Positions 1-34,800 are shown, counted from the first letter of the stretch. The stretch is 64,000 nt of DNA from Lycorma delicatula (GCF_047948215.1 NC_134463.1:57418201-57482200), one strand, 5' to 3'. Numbers and translations are program-made. Notes: generated by a model from the letters alone, not told the origin.

Positions 1-59
1 GTTTAATCCTACTTTTTCTAGGCTCAAATAAGAGGGAATTGTCTTTTACAATCAGATTA

Positions 60-170
60 GGAATTTGATATAGGAAATTTTCATAACTAAATAATATCAA
101 CCTTGACCAGGATTCAAACCTAGAACTTTCCAGATGAAAGTCGAAGAAAGTAAATAACTTAATTTAAATC
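60..170 (-). repeat. tRNA-derived SINE fragment (B-box type)
   Basis: Read on the minus strand, the segment has CTTTCATCTGGAAAGTTC followed by AGGTTTGAATCCTGGTCAAG. GGTTTGAATCC is close to the RNA polymerase III B box (GGTTCRANTCC). The same layout, CTTTCAT, a purine stretch, B box and TCA-rich tail, recurs near 11680-11800 and 35060-35180, which is why I call it one SINE family. No clear A box or target duplication is seen. Confidence 0.45.
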
Positions 171-200
171 AGCAGACTGTAATGTAGTCATATTACATCA

Positions 201-20776
<20,576 letters not shown>

Positions 20777-21921
20777 CTGTAAAAAAAAACAACAAAAAAG
20801 TTACTAAATATTACAGACAGATTATATAAACATTTTTAAGAAGAATGAAGAAAACAAACAGCAAAGTTAAATTAAGCTAAGAAATTCTATTAATAAAAGC
20901 ACAAGACTACATTGAATGTATACAATGAAACATTTTAAGTTAAGTGTTAAGTGATATACATTAGATAATTTAAACGTTAAAATAGAATTGTATAATAAAT
21001 AAATTTATATTTTCATATTTTCTAACAGAGTGCTTTATCTATAGAAATTTTACTGACTAGACCAATATGCAATAATTATTAATATTAGAAACTAAATATA
21101 AAACATAATTTTATTTAATCTATTTCATACTACTGATATTGTGAGTAGATGTGCAAAGTTATACACAAATTTTGTACTTCTAGTAATAATTTATCAGAAA
21201 TATAATTATCCTGTTATGTCTCATTATCACATAACAGTCAACGATCAGTCAAAAATGAAACATGCTTTAAGTGCGTGCAATGATAGCCATTTCTAGTTAG
21301 CAGACCCTATCAAACTGTATAGGCGTCTTTGGACAATTCCACAAGCATACAGGGTCATTAGCCTGCTAAGCTCCAATAAAGAAGCAGCTGTCCTAATGAC
21401 TACCACAAGGTGACAGCATAACACTGCAAATGAAACCAGGAGAGTTGACCCAACTCCCACAGCACTTGTCAAAGGAAGAAGAAATATAAAGGGTAAAGAA
21501 AAGAATGTAACAGAAAAGGTACTATAATCACAAAGAGGTACTTTCTCTAACAACTGAGTTACTAGAGACAGTAATTCATTTTTTCTATATGCATAATATT
21601 TCAGCTAAATATTTTTGGAATGTTTTTCCAAATATATTCTGAACTATATACTGAGAATGTATGTATTGACTCTGTAATATATACTTAGGAGTGCAGATTT
21701 CCAGAGGTCATCAATTACATGGATATATAAATACTCTACTACCTTATAGATTCAAAGTTAAATTTAAATATTCAAATGCATATGTTTTGGTGCAGTATAA
21801 ACTAATATGAACACAATATAATTGGATAACTTATTACAAAAGTTTAGTTAAAATGATAGATATCTGATATCAAGGATTCTAGATGCTTGCAATTTTACAG
21901 AACAACCTTAATAATATAATA

Positions 21922-22723
21922 TGAGATCTATTAATTGCATTTTTAATTACACATCAATGGAAAAGATATTTAGTGATATGCGATTCGTAACATGGTGTTC
22001 TTCATAACCTCCTCTGTAACCACATGTTCTTGGATTGTTTGTATCTCATTTAGTTTTCGAGTTATTGTTGTTTGGGTGCAACATGTTTAAGTGTTAGTAA
22101 CGATTTTTGTAATGTGTGATTTTTTTATGACTGAACTTTTGTCGTTATCGTAAACCCAGCTTTCATCTCCCATTATGATCCTTTGCATGAATGTTTCATT
22201 GCCATTGGCTTTTTCAAAAAGTTGCCAACAAACGGCCACTTGATGTACTTTCTGCTGTTTTTCTGACAGTCAACTGGCGATTTGACGCACCAGATCGTCG
22301 ATTTTCTGAATGTAGATGTCATCAGTAGAAGTCAAGGGTCATGGGTCATTTTCAATCAAACTAATGACCACTTTTAAAGTGTGAAAATATTTTGTAACAC
22401 TGCGTATCACCCATCTCATAAGCTTTTTTCAGAAGCTGAAACATTTCTGTGAAAAATTTCCCCAGTTTGACGCAAAATTTTACGCTGTATTGTTGCTTCT
22501 GTAAACTGCACATTACAAAAACCGCTACTAATACTTAAACATGTTGCACACACAAAAACTAAATGAGATATCAACAATCCAAGAACATGTGGTTACAGAG
22601 GAGGTTATGCAAAACACTGTTATGGAAATGCAATTGGTTATGCAAATCCTGTCAACCAAACATCACTAAATGTCTCTGTTGGCGCATAATTAAAAAAGTT
22701 TGGTTATTTCTCAACAGACCTCA
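21922..22723 (-). mobile_element. Foldback mariner with both ends derived from the 5' end
   Basis: Read from 22723 on the minus strand it starts TGAGGTCTGTTGAGAAATAA, and the first about 200 bases resemble the start of the mariner at 48142-49390, including AACCACATGTTCTTGGATTG and GTGCAACATGTTTA. The other end (21922 to about 22120) carries the same 5' segment inverted instead of the usual 3' end. Between lie transposase pieces (MQRIIMGDESWVY, AANGNETFMQR-like residues). Both ends flank with TA. Confidence 0.8.
22120..22500 (-). pseudogene. Mariner transposase N-terminal relic inside the foldback copy
   Basis: Minus-strand codons resemble QYSVKFCVKLGKFFTEMFQ-type N-termini and end with FMQRIIMGDESWVYDND, the first catalytic block. 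Stops and frame changes are frequent. Everything after GDESWVY is replaced by the inverted 5' end. Confidence 0.6.
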
Positions 22724-23004
22724 TATTTTACTTAATTTTTGACATGAACTATTTATTTATTAATAGTTGATAACAAAATTCACCACCACAATTAAGTTTT
22801 GACAAGACTTGAAGGTAATCACAAAGAGCATTATATTAACAGAACTCAAAAACCAAATTACACTTGTAGATTTAAATGAAGAAATCTTTACGTTTCAGCC
22901 AAAACACTCACTCTAAAAGGGCTTCTTTCATATTTTTTTATTATTTTGATCCTAAGCATTTACCTTTATATTTTTACAAAGATGCAAAGTCTAACTTACT
23001 GCTC

Positions 23005-23050
23005 AGATTTTGTTTCCTCTTTGTTAAAAAGAGGAAACAAAACAAAATCT
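23005..23050. repeat. Imperfect hairpin
   Basis: agattttgtttcctcttt pairs with aaagaggaaacaaaa followed by tct, with a short loop. It lies in AT-rich DNA without coding signal. Confidence 0.7.
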
Positions 23051-26000
23051 CTCTTGTACTGAAACTCTTCATATTTTAGGAAAAGATACCTAGTAGTCTC
23101 ATTTGACTATTGGCATAATTTACTAAAAAATTACGCAACAGAATGAGTACAAGAGTTCTCCAATTAAATCTGCTTGTATTACATCGAGTTAGAAATCTAA
23201 TAATTTTCCTAAGATAAAATACATTCAGTTTCGTAAAGAATCAGATGTATTTACAAGATTCCTGGATGATAAATATGTAAATATGTTACAAACTGAGACT
23301 TTCAATGTTTCTTTAGAAATTCACTATTTGACTGCTGTTCTGGTTGTCGTGCTAACTCCTCAAGCAGAAAATCATCCTTTTTCCTGCTCTCAACTGCTTA
23401 GTATCTAAGCAAACAATATAAATTTTGATGATTTCAGTAAGATAACATCTAGGCTGCCCTGAGTTAATCTTAAATGGTGACCATGTATATTGATATTATT
23501 AACCTTCAAATGCAAATAAAAGTAATTCTATCTACAGATATTTAAACCCTCCATTCATTAAATAGTAACAGGAACACTTGGCAGCAAAGAACATACAATA
23601 CAAAAAACAGAAGTGTATTACACCTCTCTTCAAATACATTTTCATGTATCTGACACCCTAGCAAAAATGTTACATAACAGACAAGTATTTGTTACACATG
23701 GACTTTGATGAACATTTAACAGATTGCCACGGGTGTTTTTTTTTTTTTTTTTTTTTATATAACTAAAATCGATGAAGGCAATTAAAGAAACAGAAAAAAT
23801 ACATATCAGAATAATGACCAATGTTAAACATTCTGTTGTACAACAGCACAATTTATGTAAGTAATGGTTATTTATAAAAAATAATTTTGCCACTTACTGT
23901 TTTTATTTTATCCTCCACATTTAATACCTTTCCAGAGATATATGCTTCATTAGAACATTTTGTGGAAATTAAATTAAAAACATAATTAAAATATTGAAAA
24001 TATGGGGGATATATGTTAGCAAGTCAGTTGATAAAATCAAATCAGCTGGTCTGTGGCTATTCCAATGTGTGGCAGATAATGCTACCATAATTTTAATATA
24101 TATTTTAGGTAAAATAATTTTAATTAAATCATTCAACAAATCAATTATCATATTCAAATTTCACTAGTTCAATAATTATATCTGTGTTGCTGCTTTTTCC
24201 GTCTATTTTCTTGAGAGTAAAAACAAATGTAATTAAATTATTATTGAGAGGTAAAGTTGTATTTATTAATAATTTCTAACATTCTTAAGTTTTTTTTTAC
24301 ACTGAAAATTTAAAGCTTAGTATCCCTAATGTAATTAGATTTCCATTTATACTTAGAAATTATATTCTGATTCTAGGATGCAATTTATTAGATTAGTTAT
24401 TAACTAACAATTAATGCAACTTAATAGAGTTATAAGTTGAAAAAAAAAAGTTTGGTATATATGGAGGCTCCCTGACCTTTAAAGCCCTTGACTCAACAAA
24501 GTTAAGACATTATTCTAAGCTTTAACTGTGTTATTTGTACATTTAAGAATATTGAAGACAAACAACAATAATAATAATCTAATAATTCAATGGATTATAA
24601 AAAATACTTCAGTTAAGATAAAGCTAAATAAAAAAAAAAACATTGGAAAATTATTACTTATAATAATATAAAACAAATTACAGCAGTAATAACACGCATA
24701 ATATACATATACATATATATAAAAATTTAAGCATGTACAAGTCTAATGTAATAATTAACAATCTAATAACTCAAAAATAAATTAATGAAAGTGGAAAAAA
24801 AAATGAATTAACATCCAATAATTATACAATAATGTGGTTAAACATAAAGATCATAAGTGTATCATTAAAAAAATGATAATGATAAGCAATATATAATTTC
24901 ATTTTTATTTATAATTTAACATAAAAAACATAAATAAATAATAACTACTACATAAACAATATTATAAATAACGCAGAAAAAAATCTGATTTTTCGAGTGC
25001 TAGATTGTAATGTTACCAAATATATTACAGTGCAGGATGTTAACTCATTCATCAAATTAATCATACGTGGTCAATGACTGGGGAAGTCACAGAGTGGTGT
25101 TAATAACAACTGTACATTATAGTCGACTATGAGTTCTAATGAATATTTCACACTGATTCACTATAATCAAAGCAGCCTCTTTTTTATAAAGGTTTTGTAT
25201 TTGTTTAATATGCATTAAACTTTTAAAATATTTATTAAATATTAGCTTTTTTAACAGAGATTTTTTTCAACTTATTTAACAACACAATTTTGTAATGTTC
25301 TATACTGTAACGTACTGCAATAATGATCTGTAACACGGGATTGTACCAAACTACTGAATTTCAAATTTAACAGCAAACAGCAGCACAAGCATTTGTAAAA
25401 GAATAAATTTTTGTTAATATTACATTTTTAAATATACTCTTCATAACTAACAAATTATTATTACTTAACATTACTGATGTTTAACTTTCATTAAATATGT
25501 AAGTAAATAAATTAAGTATACAAGAAATGCAATCAAAAAACTTATTCACACACAATGCACTGGAGTTATAGAATGAAAAGCAAAACAAAAATATTCTAAT
25601 GACATTAGAAATACCAATTTCCTATCAATGGCTATAAATGTCAATAATATACTTAAATATTTTATAATTTAAATTAATTAATATAGATTTTCACTTGCTA
25701 GCATGAAAAAATTCACTCTACTAAACATTTAAGTAACTAAGACATGCTTTCTACTGAAGCAAATGGTGCACAGAAGGCAAAGCAGACTGATGGGAAGCTG
25801 CCAGCTCACAGAGATCATAAATTCTCCTGGAATTCATTCATTAACTATACTGCAAAAATCCATTATTAAAAAAGATAGTTATTTCCTGGAAAACTGACTG
25901 TATCTTACGACTGGGAATAAGATAACTGAGCTTAATTATTTTTGATTTAAAGTGATGAAACAGAGAAGGGAAATTAAGCATTAGTTTCAAAACTCTCAAT

Positions 26001-26969
26001 GAGAGACAAAATAACAGATTTTAACTTGTCCTGTCTGGTTTTGTACATAATCATTAAATATATATATTAGCCATTCTGATCTATTAAAATTTAACACAAA
26101 TTTAAAATTGTAAATAATATTTGTTAATCTCCACTCAAGTTGAACATATTATGAAATCTAATTCATAGTTTTAAAAGATTGTATGTAGTGGACTGTGCTA
26201 TATTGATACTCTTCTTACAGAACAACGTGTTAATGAGATATTTCTACTACAAGATAGAAGCAAGCTACAAATTATCTGAAAGATTACTAAAATCCTTCAA
26301 CTATGTATTGCAAATAGTTGAGAACTAATTTTAATGATACACTTTGTAAAATGATTGACTCATGACTGAATAAGATTTATATCATCAAAATTAAATCATT
26401 TTAGTATATTTAACTCATGTTTTGTATGTTAGGTGCCATAATGTAATGGTTGTAGATAATCTGACACGAGACAGAAATCACTTACAAAATAACAACACAG
26501 CCATTTTCAAGAAAAACACCTTTTTCATAACACAGTTACTACAAAAAGTAATTTATCACCAATTTAATAATCAATTAAAAATAATTAAAATATTTTTATT
26601 CATAGCCACAGGAAATATAAATTACATTTTAAGCAAGTTATACTTTGTATAACTTGTAACATGTGTATGGATGTACAACTTGTACATGTGTTTCAAGGTA
26701 TAACTTAATACGTATCAGTCATGGTGATTAATTAAGCTGATTAATGAGTCATCATATTATAGTCCAGAGGAAGGGTTAAACATTTTTGTGGCTCAATAAG
26801 TTTAAGTCAGTTACACTTGTTAGACATGAATACATCTACGTGTTCAGTGAAGAAAATAAAACTTAACTACATTTCTCTTTAACTGCATAAAAATAGCAAT
26901 TCTCCATGGGAAAACAGATAATAGAAAAAATAAGCAGATACTGAAACAGTCATATCCAAAATGAGCATC

Positions 26970-27780
26970 AATGACAGATATGACAGATGAAGGCGTGTGA
27001 ACAAGTTGCACAACCTGAAAAAAGTCAGTGCCAGTGTTCTGCAAAATTAGGCATTCCAAAAACAACTGTTCCAAGGTACTTTAAAAACTATTATATTTTA
27101 CAAAATTCAGGGGCTAAAAAAAATTTATCCACAGGATAAAATTAAATGATTGAATTTGATAAAGATATTCTGGATAGATTAATCAAGATGGGGAATTTTT
27201 AAATAATTTATTTTCAATGATGAAGCTTTCTTTCATGTTTTGGGTCTGGTACATTGTCATAATGTTTGAATATGGAATACTGAACCTCTGCATGTCTTCA
27301 TGGAATACTAATATGACAACGTAAAGTTAATATATGATGTACAATTGGACAAGACAGTTATTGATCCCTCTTTTTCCCGACAAACCTATAACAGGAAACA
27401 ACTTCTTGGATATATTAGAAGAGCATGTAGCGCCCCAAATATTGGAAAATTTAATTCTCCAGTTAGATGGGGTTTGCACACATTTTGCCAAGTTCATGCA
27501 GATTATCTAAACAAAAAATTTTCTCAGTAATGGATTAAATGAAAAGGATGGAACTCTGGCCTCCACAGTCTCCATATCTTACCCCAAAAAATTTTATCTG
27601 TGGGGCTATTTAAAGACACAAATATTTTCTGTTCAAATAGAAATTTTGACCATTTAAAAAATATCACAAGCTGTTTAGTCTATCAAACCAAATAATCTCT
27701 TGTGCATAGCAAAATCTGGATATTACCTTGATACCTTCAAGGCAACTAAACAAGCTCATACCGAGCTCTACTAAACAGGT
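26970..27780 (+). pseudogene. Old Tc1/mariner-superfamily transposase relic
   Basis: Plus-strand fragments in shifting frames: CEQVAQPEKSQCQCSAKLGI, PKTTVPRYF, then FSMMKLSFMFW, ITGNNFLDILEEHVAPQI, LDGVCTHFAKF, KNFLSNGL and FYLWGYLKTQIFSVQI. These line up in order with the transposase at 59460-60566 (SAxxLGIPKTTVWR, SDEATF, QQDGCPARFHNEV, FFLWGYVKDNVF). The LDG block keeps an Asp. Many stops, no terminal repeats found, so an ancient copy of the same family. Confidence 0.6.
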
Positions 27781-28917
27781 AAAATTCTTGGACAGTTTCT
27801 TTTCATTTTGATGTATAGTTCATATCTCTTTAATGCTTTGTTCTATAATTATGACAGTTTGAAGTCTCACCACTATTTTAAAGAGACTATATATTACTGC
27901 TAATACTTACAGCAGCAACTGCTGTGAAATAGAAAAACAGATACTCAACTTTCACTATCAAACTTGATAAATTTTACAATTAATTTTTTATTAATTAATG
28001 AATTAAAATCAATAATAATAAACTTAACAATGTAACTGAATAATGATACTTGAAAAATATGTTTCAAATATTCCACTTTTTAAAATTACAGTTACAAAAA
28101 ATGAAATAATCTGATATTTTTTCCTAACCATTACAGCCGTTTTTTTAGATGCAATAAATCTTTTATTTAACAGATTTACTACATATGTCAAATAATTTTG
28201 ATAGCAAGTTCAAATTACAGATGAACAAATTAAAACGATAAACATTAAAATTTATTATTATAGAAAAACTTAAACAAATTTATTTTATGAAATAAAAGCA
28301 TCCTAATAATGTTTTTTTAATGTCTGTTAAAATGAAAATAAATAAATAAAACTGCAACGCAATAATTAGCAAAATATAGAACAATAACCTCATAATTTTT
28401 CTGTTCGGTGACCTTCAAATTACTTTGAATAACTTAAATTTAGAAAAAAATGAGTTTAATTTTTACATAATGACAAATCAAATAAAAAAATTATAAACAG
28501 AGCGAGAAGGAAAAGATAATTAACTAAAACCTTAACCTTCAAAAGACATCTTTTTTAATGAATGGAATGATAATGAAATTATAAAAAAGCTAACAAAATA
28601 ATAAAAAAATTCTACTGTCAAAATAAAGAAAAAAATGCAAAGCAATAACTATTTTTTTCACGATGAATTTAAAATTAATAAATAATAAAAAGATAACTAA
28701 ATTATGATGTGACTTTGACTTAATTAACAAGAGAAAACATAAAAAATTAATTAGGAAATAAAAAAAAACTTGAAAAAGAATTACTTTGAAAATCAAATAT
28801 CAAATAACAGTTAAAAGAAATCTGATAGGTAATATTATAGTATAATCAATCAAAGCATTTTTACTTTCTCGGCTATATCGATATATGCTGCTACAGCAAT
28901 AACGTGTAAATATAGAT

Positions 28918-28955
28918 TGGTCAAAAAGACTACAAAATTGGTCTTTTTGATTTTA
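28918..28955. repeat. Hairpin
   Basis: tcaaaaagac and gtctttttga are exact reverse complements separated by about 15 bases. Confidence 0.7.
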
Positions 28956-29134
28956 AATTTTGTGCCTTAAGAAGAAATTTAAAAAAAGTTTAAACAAAAA
29001 AAATGATTTAAATAAATTGTAAAAAATCTGCAGAAAAATTTTTTATTCCAATACTCCCTAGTCTAAAAAACGTTTTTTTTTTTGTTAGATGGACATTTGT
29101 ACCTATGCACACACATACATTATGAACATATGTA

Positions 29135-30409
29135 CAAGGTTTGTAAATAAAGTAATGAGACTGGTTCAGAAAAACTTTTTATTTATAATCCAATTATACA
29201 TGGACTTTTATCACCTTGGGAAGCCATGCAATGCTTCAAATGGATTTCCCACTCTTCATAGCAGTGTTGGAACTCAGAAACGGGAATATCCTTCAGATGG
29301 TCGGTTACATTTTTTTTTGTTTTCTATTGTTCCAAAATGGTGTCCTTTGAGGTTTTTTTAAGTCGAGAACAAGAAAAAGTCGCAGGGACTCAAGTCAGGT
29401 GAATAAGAAGGTTGAGGAACTACACGATGTTTTTCTTTGCAAAAAGCTCATTAATTGAGAGTGCAGTGTGACAAGGTGCATTGTCATGATCCAGCATCCA
29501 GTTGTCTTTGATGGCTGGTCTCACACAACTCTTTTCTGCAGTCTTTCAAGAATCTCTTGGTAAACATATTGATTGACAGAATGTAGTCTGTCCTGTAGGA
29601 AAAAGCTCCTTATGGACAACGCCATTACTATTGAAGAAACAAATTAGAATGGTTTTAATCTTTGATTTGCTCATTTTTGCTATTTTTGGGATGTGGTGAG
29701 TTTGAAGTGTGCCACTCCTTGCTCTGGCAGTTTTTTCTGGGTAATATCCAAGATTCATCATCAGTAATAAAATTTTTTAGAAAATCAGGATCAGTTTCAA
29801 TTCGCTCTAGAAGACTGTAGCAGTTGGTTTTCTGTTCAACAGTGAGGTTTTTTGGGACCAATTTTGCACAAACGTTTTTCATGTCCAATTCGTTTGACAA
29901 AATTTGATGGACTGTGGTATGGCTAAAATTCAATTGTTCTGTAATCATTCTGATATTTAATCAGTGATCGTACCGTATCAAGTCTCTGATTCACTCAACA
30001 TTGTCATCACTTTTTGAGATTAATGGTCTTCCAGAGCGTGGATCATCTGCAACTGATTCCCGGCCATCTGAAAATGCTTTAAACCACCCAAAAACTTGGG
30101 CTCGTGACAGAGCATCATCTCCATATGCCCTTTTCGATTTTGTAAAAGTTTTAGTAGCATTCTCATCGAATCTAACACAAAACTTTATTGCACAATGTTA
30201 CTCATAATTGGTATCACTCATTTTTGTAACGAACAAAAAGTCGTTTCATGAAATGTTTGTTTACATTTCACGTGGCAACAATAGACTAAGAATATTAATA
30301 CCTAATATAAATCAGCTGTTCATACAACCATATGTTTACTAATAATTTTACAGTGTTGCCAATTTGGCTGCCAAAAAAACTCGTCTCATTACTTTATTTA
30401 CAGACCTCG
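29135..30409 (-). mobile_element. Full-length mariner, frameshifted
   Basis: Terminal repeats read CAAGGTTTGTAAATAAAGTA and, from the other end, CGAGGTCTGTAAATAAAGTA, both continuing ATGAGAC and flanked by TA. Length is 1275 bases, normal for mariner. It carries a minus-strand transposase pseudogene and is related to the 18948-19921 copy (shared AAGTAATGAGA in the ends and similar protein), but differs enough in its termini to be another subfamily. Confidence 0.9.
29340..30220 (-). pseudogene. Mariner transposase pseudogene with all three catalytic blocks
   Basis: Starts near 30220 (MSDTNYE, then a stop). Blocks in order: ALSRAQVFGWFKAFSDGRE, DDPRSGRPLIS, MITEQLNFSHTTVHQILSNE, LDMKNVCAKLVPKNLTVEQK, FITDDESWI, SKIKTILICFFNSNGVVHKE, DNWMLDHDNAPCHTALS and YSPDLSPCDFFLF. 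The aspartates of DDES, HDN and SPD all survive, but in different frames and with several stops, so no active enzyme is made. Confidence 0.82.
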
Positions 30410-30415
30410 TATGTA

Positions 30416-31500
30416 AATAGGTCTTTATTTGCTCTTGTAACTCGGGACTCCATTGACTGATTTTCTTCAAAATTTGTAGATAGGTACCTTCTGGAGGAAA
30501 GTTATTACATTTTTACAAAAACTGGAAAAAGGGATGGGGGTATTTTGGCCAAAATAAAGTTTCAAATATTTACTGGGGCACTACCAAAACAATTTTCTTA
30601 CAAAGGTTGAAGCTTTTTATCCAGAATACAAATTATTAAACAAATTTATTTAATATTCACTCTTCTCCCCCAAAAAATGAATATATAGTTTTTTTTTTAG
30701 CTATATCATGGTTCAGGAAAGGAGTTAATGGGAGTTTTTTACATCTATATTTTCTCCATCAATAAGCTTTCAAAATACTTTAAATATATTTACCTATCCC
30801 ACTTCAATGGTCTGTGGTAACAAAAAATATATTTTTTAAATTTAAATCCATCTTGCAAGTTACCCATTGCATTTAAAATGTATAACTCGTTTATTTTTAT
30901 AGTACTTGCTCTTTAGTACTGTTTGGAAAAAAGATTAGCCAAAGATTTTCACCCACTTCCTAGAAAATTACAACCTTATGGCTATATCTTTGTGTATTTT
31001 TTAAACAATTTTGAAAAGTTATTTTTTAAATTTATTATCACCTTTTAGGGATTATTTTCTTAAAAATTAATTTTACCTGAATACTCCCCTTGATTATGGG
31101 AGCTCCCAAAATGAAATTTTTTTCACAGTTTCAAATCTTTAATGCTCAAAACATACTTTGTTAAACAACAGTCACTAAAATAATTTAATATCCCTCCCCT
31201 GATAGGGAGTTTTCAAATTTAAAAAAAAAGAATTGAAATACTAAAAATGTTTAACTGAAATATTTTAAAATGTTGATATTAATTTATTGTAAATCAATTA
31301 TAGTTAATATTTTAATCATTATAAACAACTCCCTAATGTATGAGCCCCAAAATCCTCATAAAGGTTGAAAACATATTTTTCAAAATCGTAAAGCAAATAT
31401 GTAATAATATTAAAAATGTTGGTTATTGCTTTATTTTGTTGAGCATCTAGGCTTCAAAAATTGAAATCTAAGGATTTCTATGTAATCAAATAAATAAAAT
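30416..31500. other. Unassigned, less AT-rich block beside the mariner
   Basis: From gtaactcgggactccattga onward the sequence has G-runs (ggatgggggtattttggcc) unlike the surrounding DNA and reads like non-coding repeat rather than gene. No long frame, no terminal repeats seen. It could be part of an unrecognised repeat family. A similar texture occurs at 52590-53130. Confidence 0.3.
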
Positions 31501-34130
31501 TAAATCAAAACCATTAAAATTTATTACGATACATGTTTCTTTTTTTTTTTTAATATATCAATGCAGAAATAAGTGAAGGTGGCCAATTGAAAATTTTTTA
31601 ATTATCTTATGATAAGGATTACGAACTGCATAACTTGATGCCAGTCAAGTTATGCAATTATTGATGAATAATAAAAAGGTTTTCTATCTTCCGCCAACTC
31701 ATTTCCTCTTAGAAATAAGTTTCTGAATTTGCCAGGTTACCTCTGTAATTTAGTGGTAACTAAATGATCACATGAATTTTTTTCTTGATACAAATGAAGA
31801 TTGCAAGTCATTTTTTCAGAGAAAATTCATAATAGTTGTAGGTATGAATTTTTCTCTGAGCACAAATGCGTGTGTGTAATTAACAATCATCACCTATGAA
31901 CATGCCAAAATAACTGAATAAAAAGGTATATTAAAATAGCTTAATACCAAAATAACCATATTAAATAGCCTTGATTTAGTAATTACAATCCTGAATTGTA
32001 GTTTATTTTCAAATACATTTTTTCCCTTTACAATAGATTAGTATACGAAGAATTTAACAAAATTTTAATATTTCATTAAATATAAATGTAAATTGTGACT
32101 GAAAATGCCTAAAAACTGAATTTACCTCTCTACTGATGAATTTTATCAATCTATTAGGCGACCCCTAATGATGAGTAAATAATATATAGGTTAAAATTTT
32201 TTTAAAATATTTACAAATGAATATAATATAGATTTAAGTATGAATATAATGTTTGCATCTGTGTATGTTTGTATGAACATGCAATTGTGCAAATGTCTAT
32301 AATAAAGTGAGCACAAAAAAGAAAGAATAGTCATTAATTTAAAAAAAGGAACAAAAAGAATCTAGTCCTAAACAGAAAAAAAAGCAAAATATTCTATAAA
32401 TAATTTTGCTTCATTTTAAACAACTTAGCAACCTTTTCTTTACTAATAGTTCCTGAAATGTTTTTCTGTTTCTCAAAGATAAAGCAACAAACAAAGGAAC
32501 TGATGCATGCCATTTTTTTTTTTTGCAATAACAGTTGTTTCTAAAATTTATGATCATTTTCAAACACAACAAATAAAGAAGTTTTTTGGGAATTTTGAAC
32601 AATTTTAAGAATATTCAATGTTAGGTTATTTTCTAGTACTTTTACTTTTTCTTATATTTTAATTCTAAGTCTTTATTTGAGAATCACCATTTATTTCTGA
32701 AAAATTAAAAAAATCATTTAGCTAGTTTTTAAGTTAAAGCACATGAGACGTTTGAAGTACATAAAATAAGGGATTACCTAATTCAAATCATAAATCAAAA
32801 CATGAAAAACAAAATGAAATGGAAAATTACAGTCCAAGCCAAAAAAATTCCTTAAATAAAGGAACTTAACAGTTACACAGTTTTGCAAAGTAAATAAGTA
32901 AAACTGCAAAGACCATTTTGAAGTGAAACCTTTAAATTAACAAGAAATTTTTCACAATCGCTAACCACTTACAATTTCTTTGAACATGGAAATAATAATA
33001 TAATTTTAACACACAAAGTAACCAGTACAAGCACCACTAATAATAAAAAATAACAATGTAAGTAAACCTTTTTTAACATCTGTTCCTAATATATCCAAAA
33101 ATATTGACAAAAACTACGAGTATCAATATGTATGTAGTCACTATGTTAACAAAAATAATATAACAAGACAACATAAACTACACTGAAAATAAATTTACAA
33201 CAATAGAAAAAAAAGAATTATTAGATTTATAAATGGAACTAATTTAGTATCAGTATAAACTATGTACAACAAAACAAGAAAAATGAAAATAAATGACACT
33301 ATTGTATTAAAAAAATAAAAATACCAAATACAGTACTACTATTATAATAATGTGTGACAAGGTACAATATAATGAAACACTATTCAACGTATATTATGTG
33401 ATTAGTTTTTATTGAACATTATATTCATCTTTCATAAAGCTAGTGTATAAAACTGACATGAATAATAATAGGTGCATTAAAAAGAATGAATAGAACAGTA
33501 ATACTAGTAATTCTGTTATTAAATTGAAAATATCAGTTAATGCATTCCACAGTTATTGAAATACATTTAAAATAATGATTCTAACGAAGTAACTTTTAAT
33601 CTGAGGATACTGCAATACTAAATTTCGGATTACAAAATTTGTTTGTAGGAGGATAAGCAGTTATTTTATGATTTTAGCCACTTTTATGCATAAAATAAAA
33701 TAAATTTCTTTTAGAATACATATGTTTAAACATAAGCAAAGAATTGAAGAATTCTATTATTTTGTTTAGATGAAATGAACTCAAAATTGTTTGGAAGAAA
33801 CTGTATAGTTATATATATATATATAAAATAAGTATATATTAAAATACGTTGTTAAAACTCAAAAAAAACTTCCAATGGCTGGACTGTTTATAGTTCAGTC
33901 TTGATACTTTTGCAGAACACCAAATTTCAGAAACAGATGAGGATAATCCTTTCAATAGTCAATCCTTGCCAAATTATCCGATAACAAAATTAAAATGCGG
34001 CTGGTAAAATCTACTTATTTTTTATCAGAGATATTTAGATTGAAAAGGGGGACTGCTACTTTATTTTCAGTATGTATCAGCAGCCGTCTTGTAGGTGTGG
34101 GTTGGCCAATTTATATTTTTTTGAGGTTTG
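31500..34130. other. AT-rich stretch with nothing recognised
   Basis: No coding frame, terminal repeat or RNA gene is evident, only A/T runs and a short (AT)n tract near 33808-33826. Confidence 0.6.
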
Positions 34131-34351
34131 TGGAAACTTTAACAACTTCCTTGTTTTTAAATATATCCAGTTCAAACAAAAATAAAGTTAATCTTCATAA
34201 AACATATTATATTTTTTGTCCATGGCATATTTTGGCGTACACACAAGGAAACAGCTCAAAAAACTAACCGAAAATTTAAGTTATAAAAAGACAAAATTTC
34301 TACTTTGAAACTATATATTTTTGGAGATAATAGAAACCAGTCTTTAATTTT
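34131..34351 (+). repeat. Direct repeat, copy 1 (about 222 bp)
   Basis: Begins tggaaactttaacaacttcc and ends gaaaccagtctttaatttt. It matches 35407-35630 along its whole length with scattered substitutions and small indels, for example shared gtccatggcatattttg and tttttggagataa. Function unknown; it may be a repeat-family member or a local duplication. Confidence 0.85.
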
Positions 34352-34778
34352 ACACCTATAATAATAACATAATAACAAAAGCGACAATGAGAAAAGTAAA
34401 TATCTCTTTCTTTTTTACTTTAAAACAAATAAGTAATGAGAAGACATAAAGGATATGTAAATCTCTACAATAATTAATTTTTTTAATGGGAATAATTCAA
34501 CTTTCTTATCTCATTATTTTAAAATTAATTTTACTATTACAATAAACTGTAATGTATAATATACTAAAAATTCCTTAACATAACTGTACCGTTATAAAGA
34601 ACAACCAAAGCATATTACACAATAAATGCTTTACTTACAGCATTACATGTAATTTTAAAAAACCAGAAGTGAATATTAATACTTAACCAAGAGAAGAGAT
34701 TTTAGATACAATTAAAAAGTACTTAGATTTATAAGTAAAAAAGATATGTTGGATATTTACTGCCAAACATGTAATATC

Positions 34779-34800
34779 GTGAATATCTTGTGATATTCAC
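34779..34800. repeat. Perfect hairpin with TTGT loop
   Basis: Arms gtgaatatc and gatattcac, loop ttgt. The same loop closes the hairpin at 60805-60840. Confidence 0.8.

Noticed and set aside
23350..23400. Minus-strand segment reading KKDDFLLEELARQPEQQSNSEF
   Set aside because: Looks protein-like and follows an ag, but it is too short, has only a weak donor and matches nothing I know.
23738..23758. T-run as tail of a minus-strand retroelement
   Set aside because: No target duplication or recognisable element body next to it.
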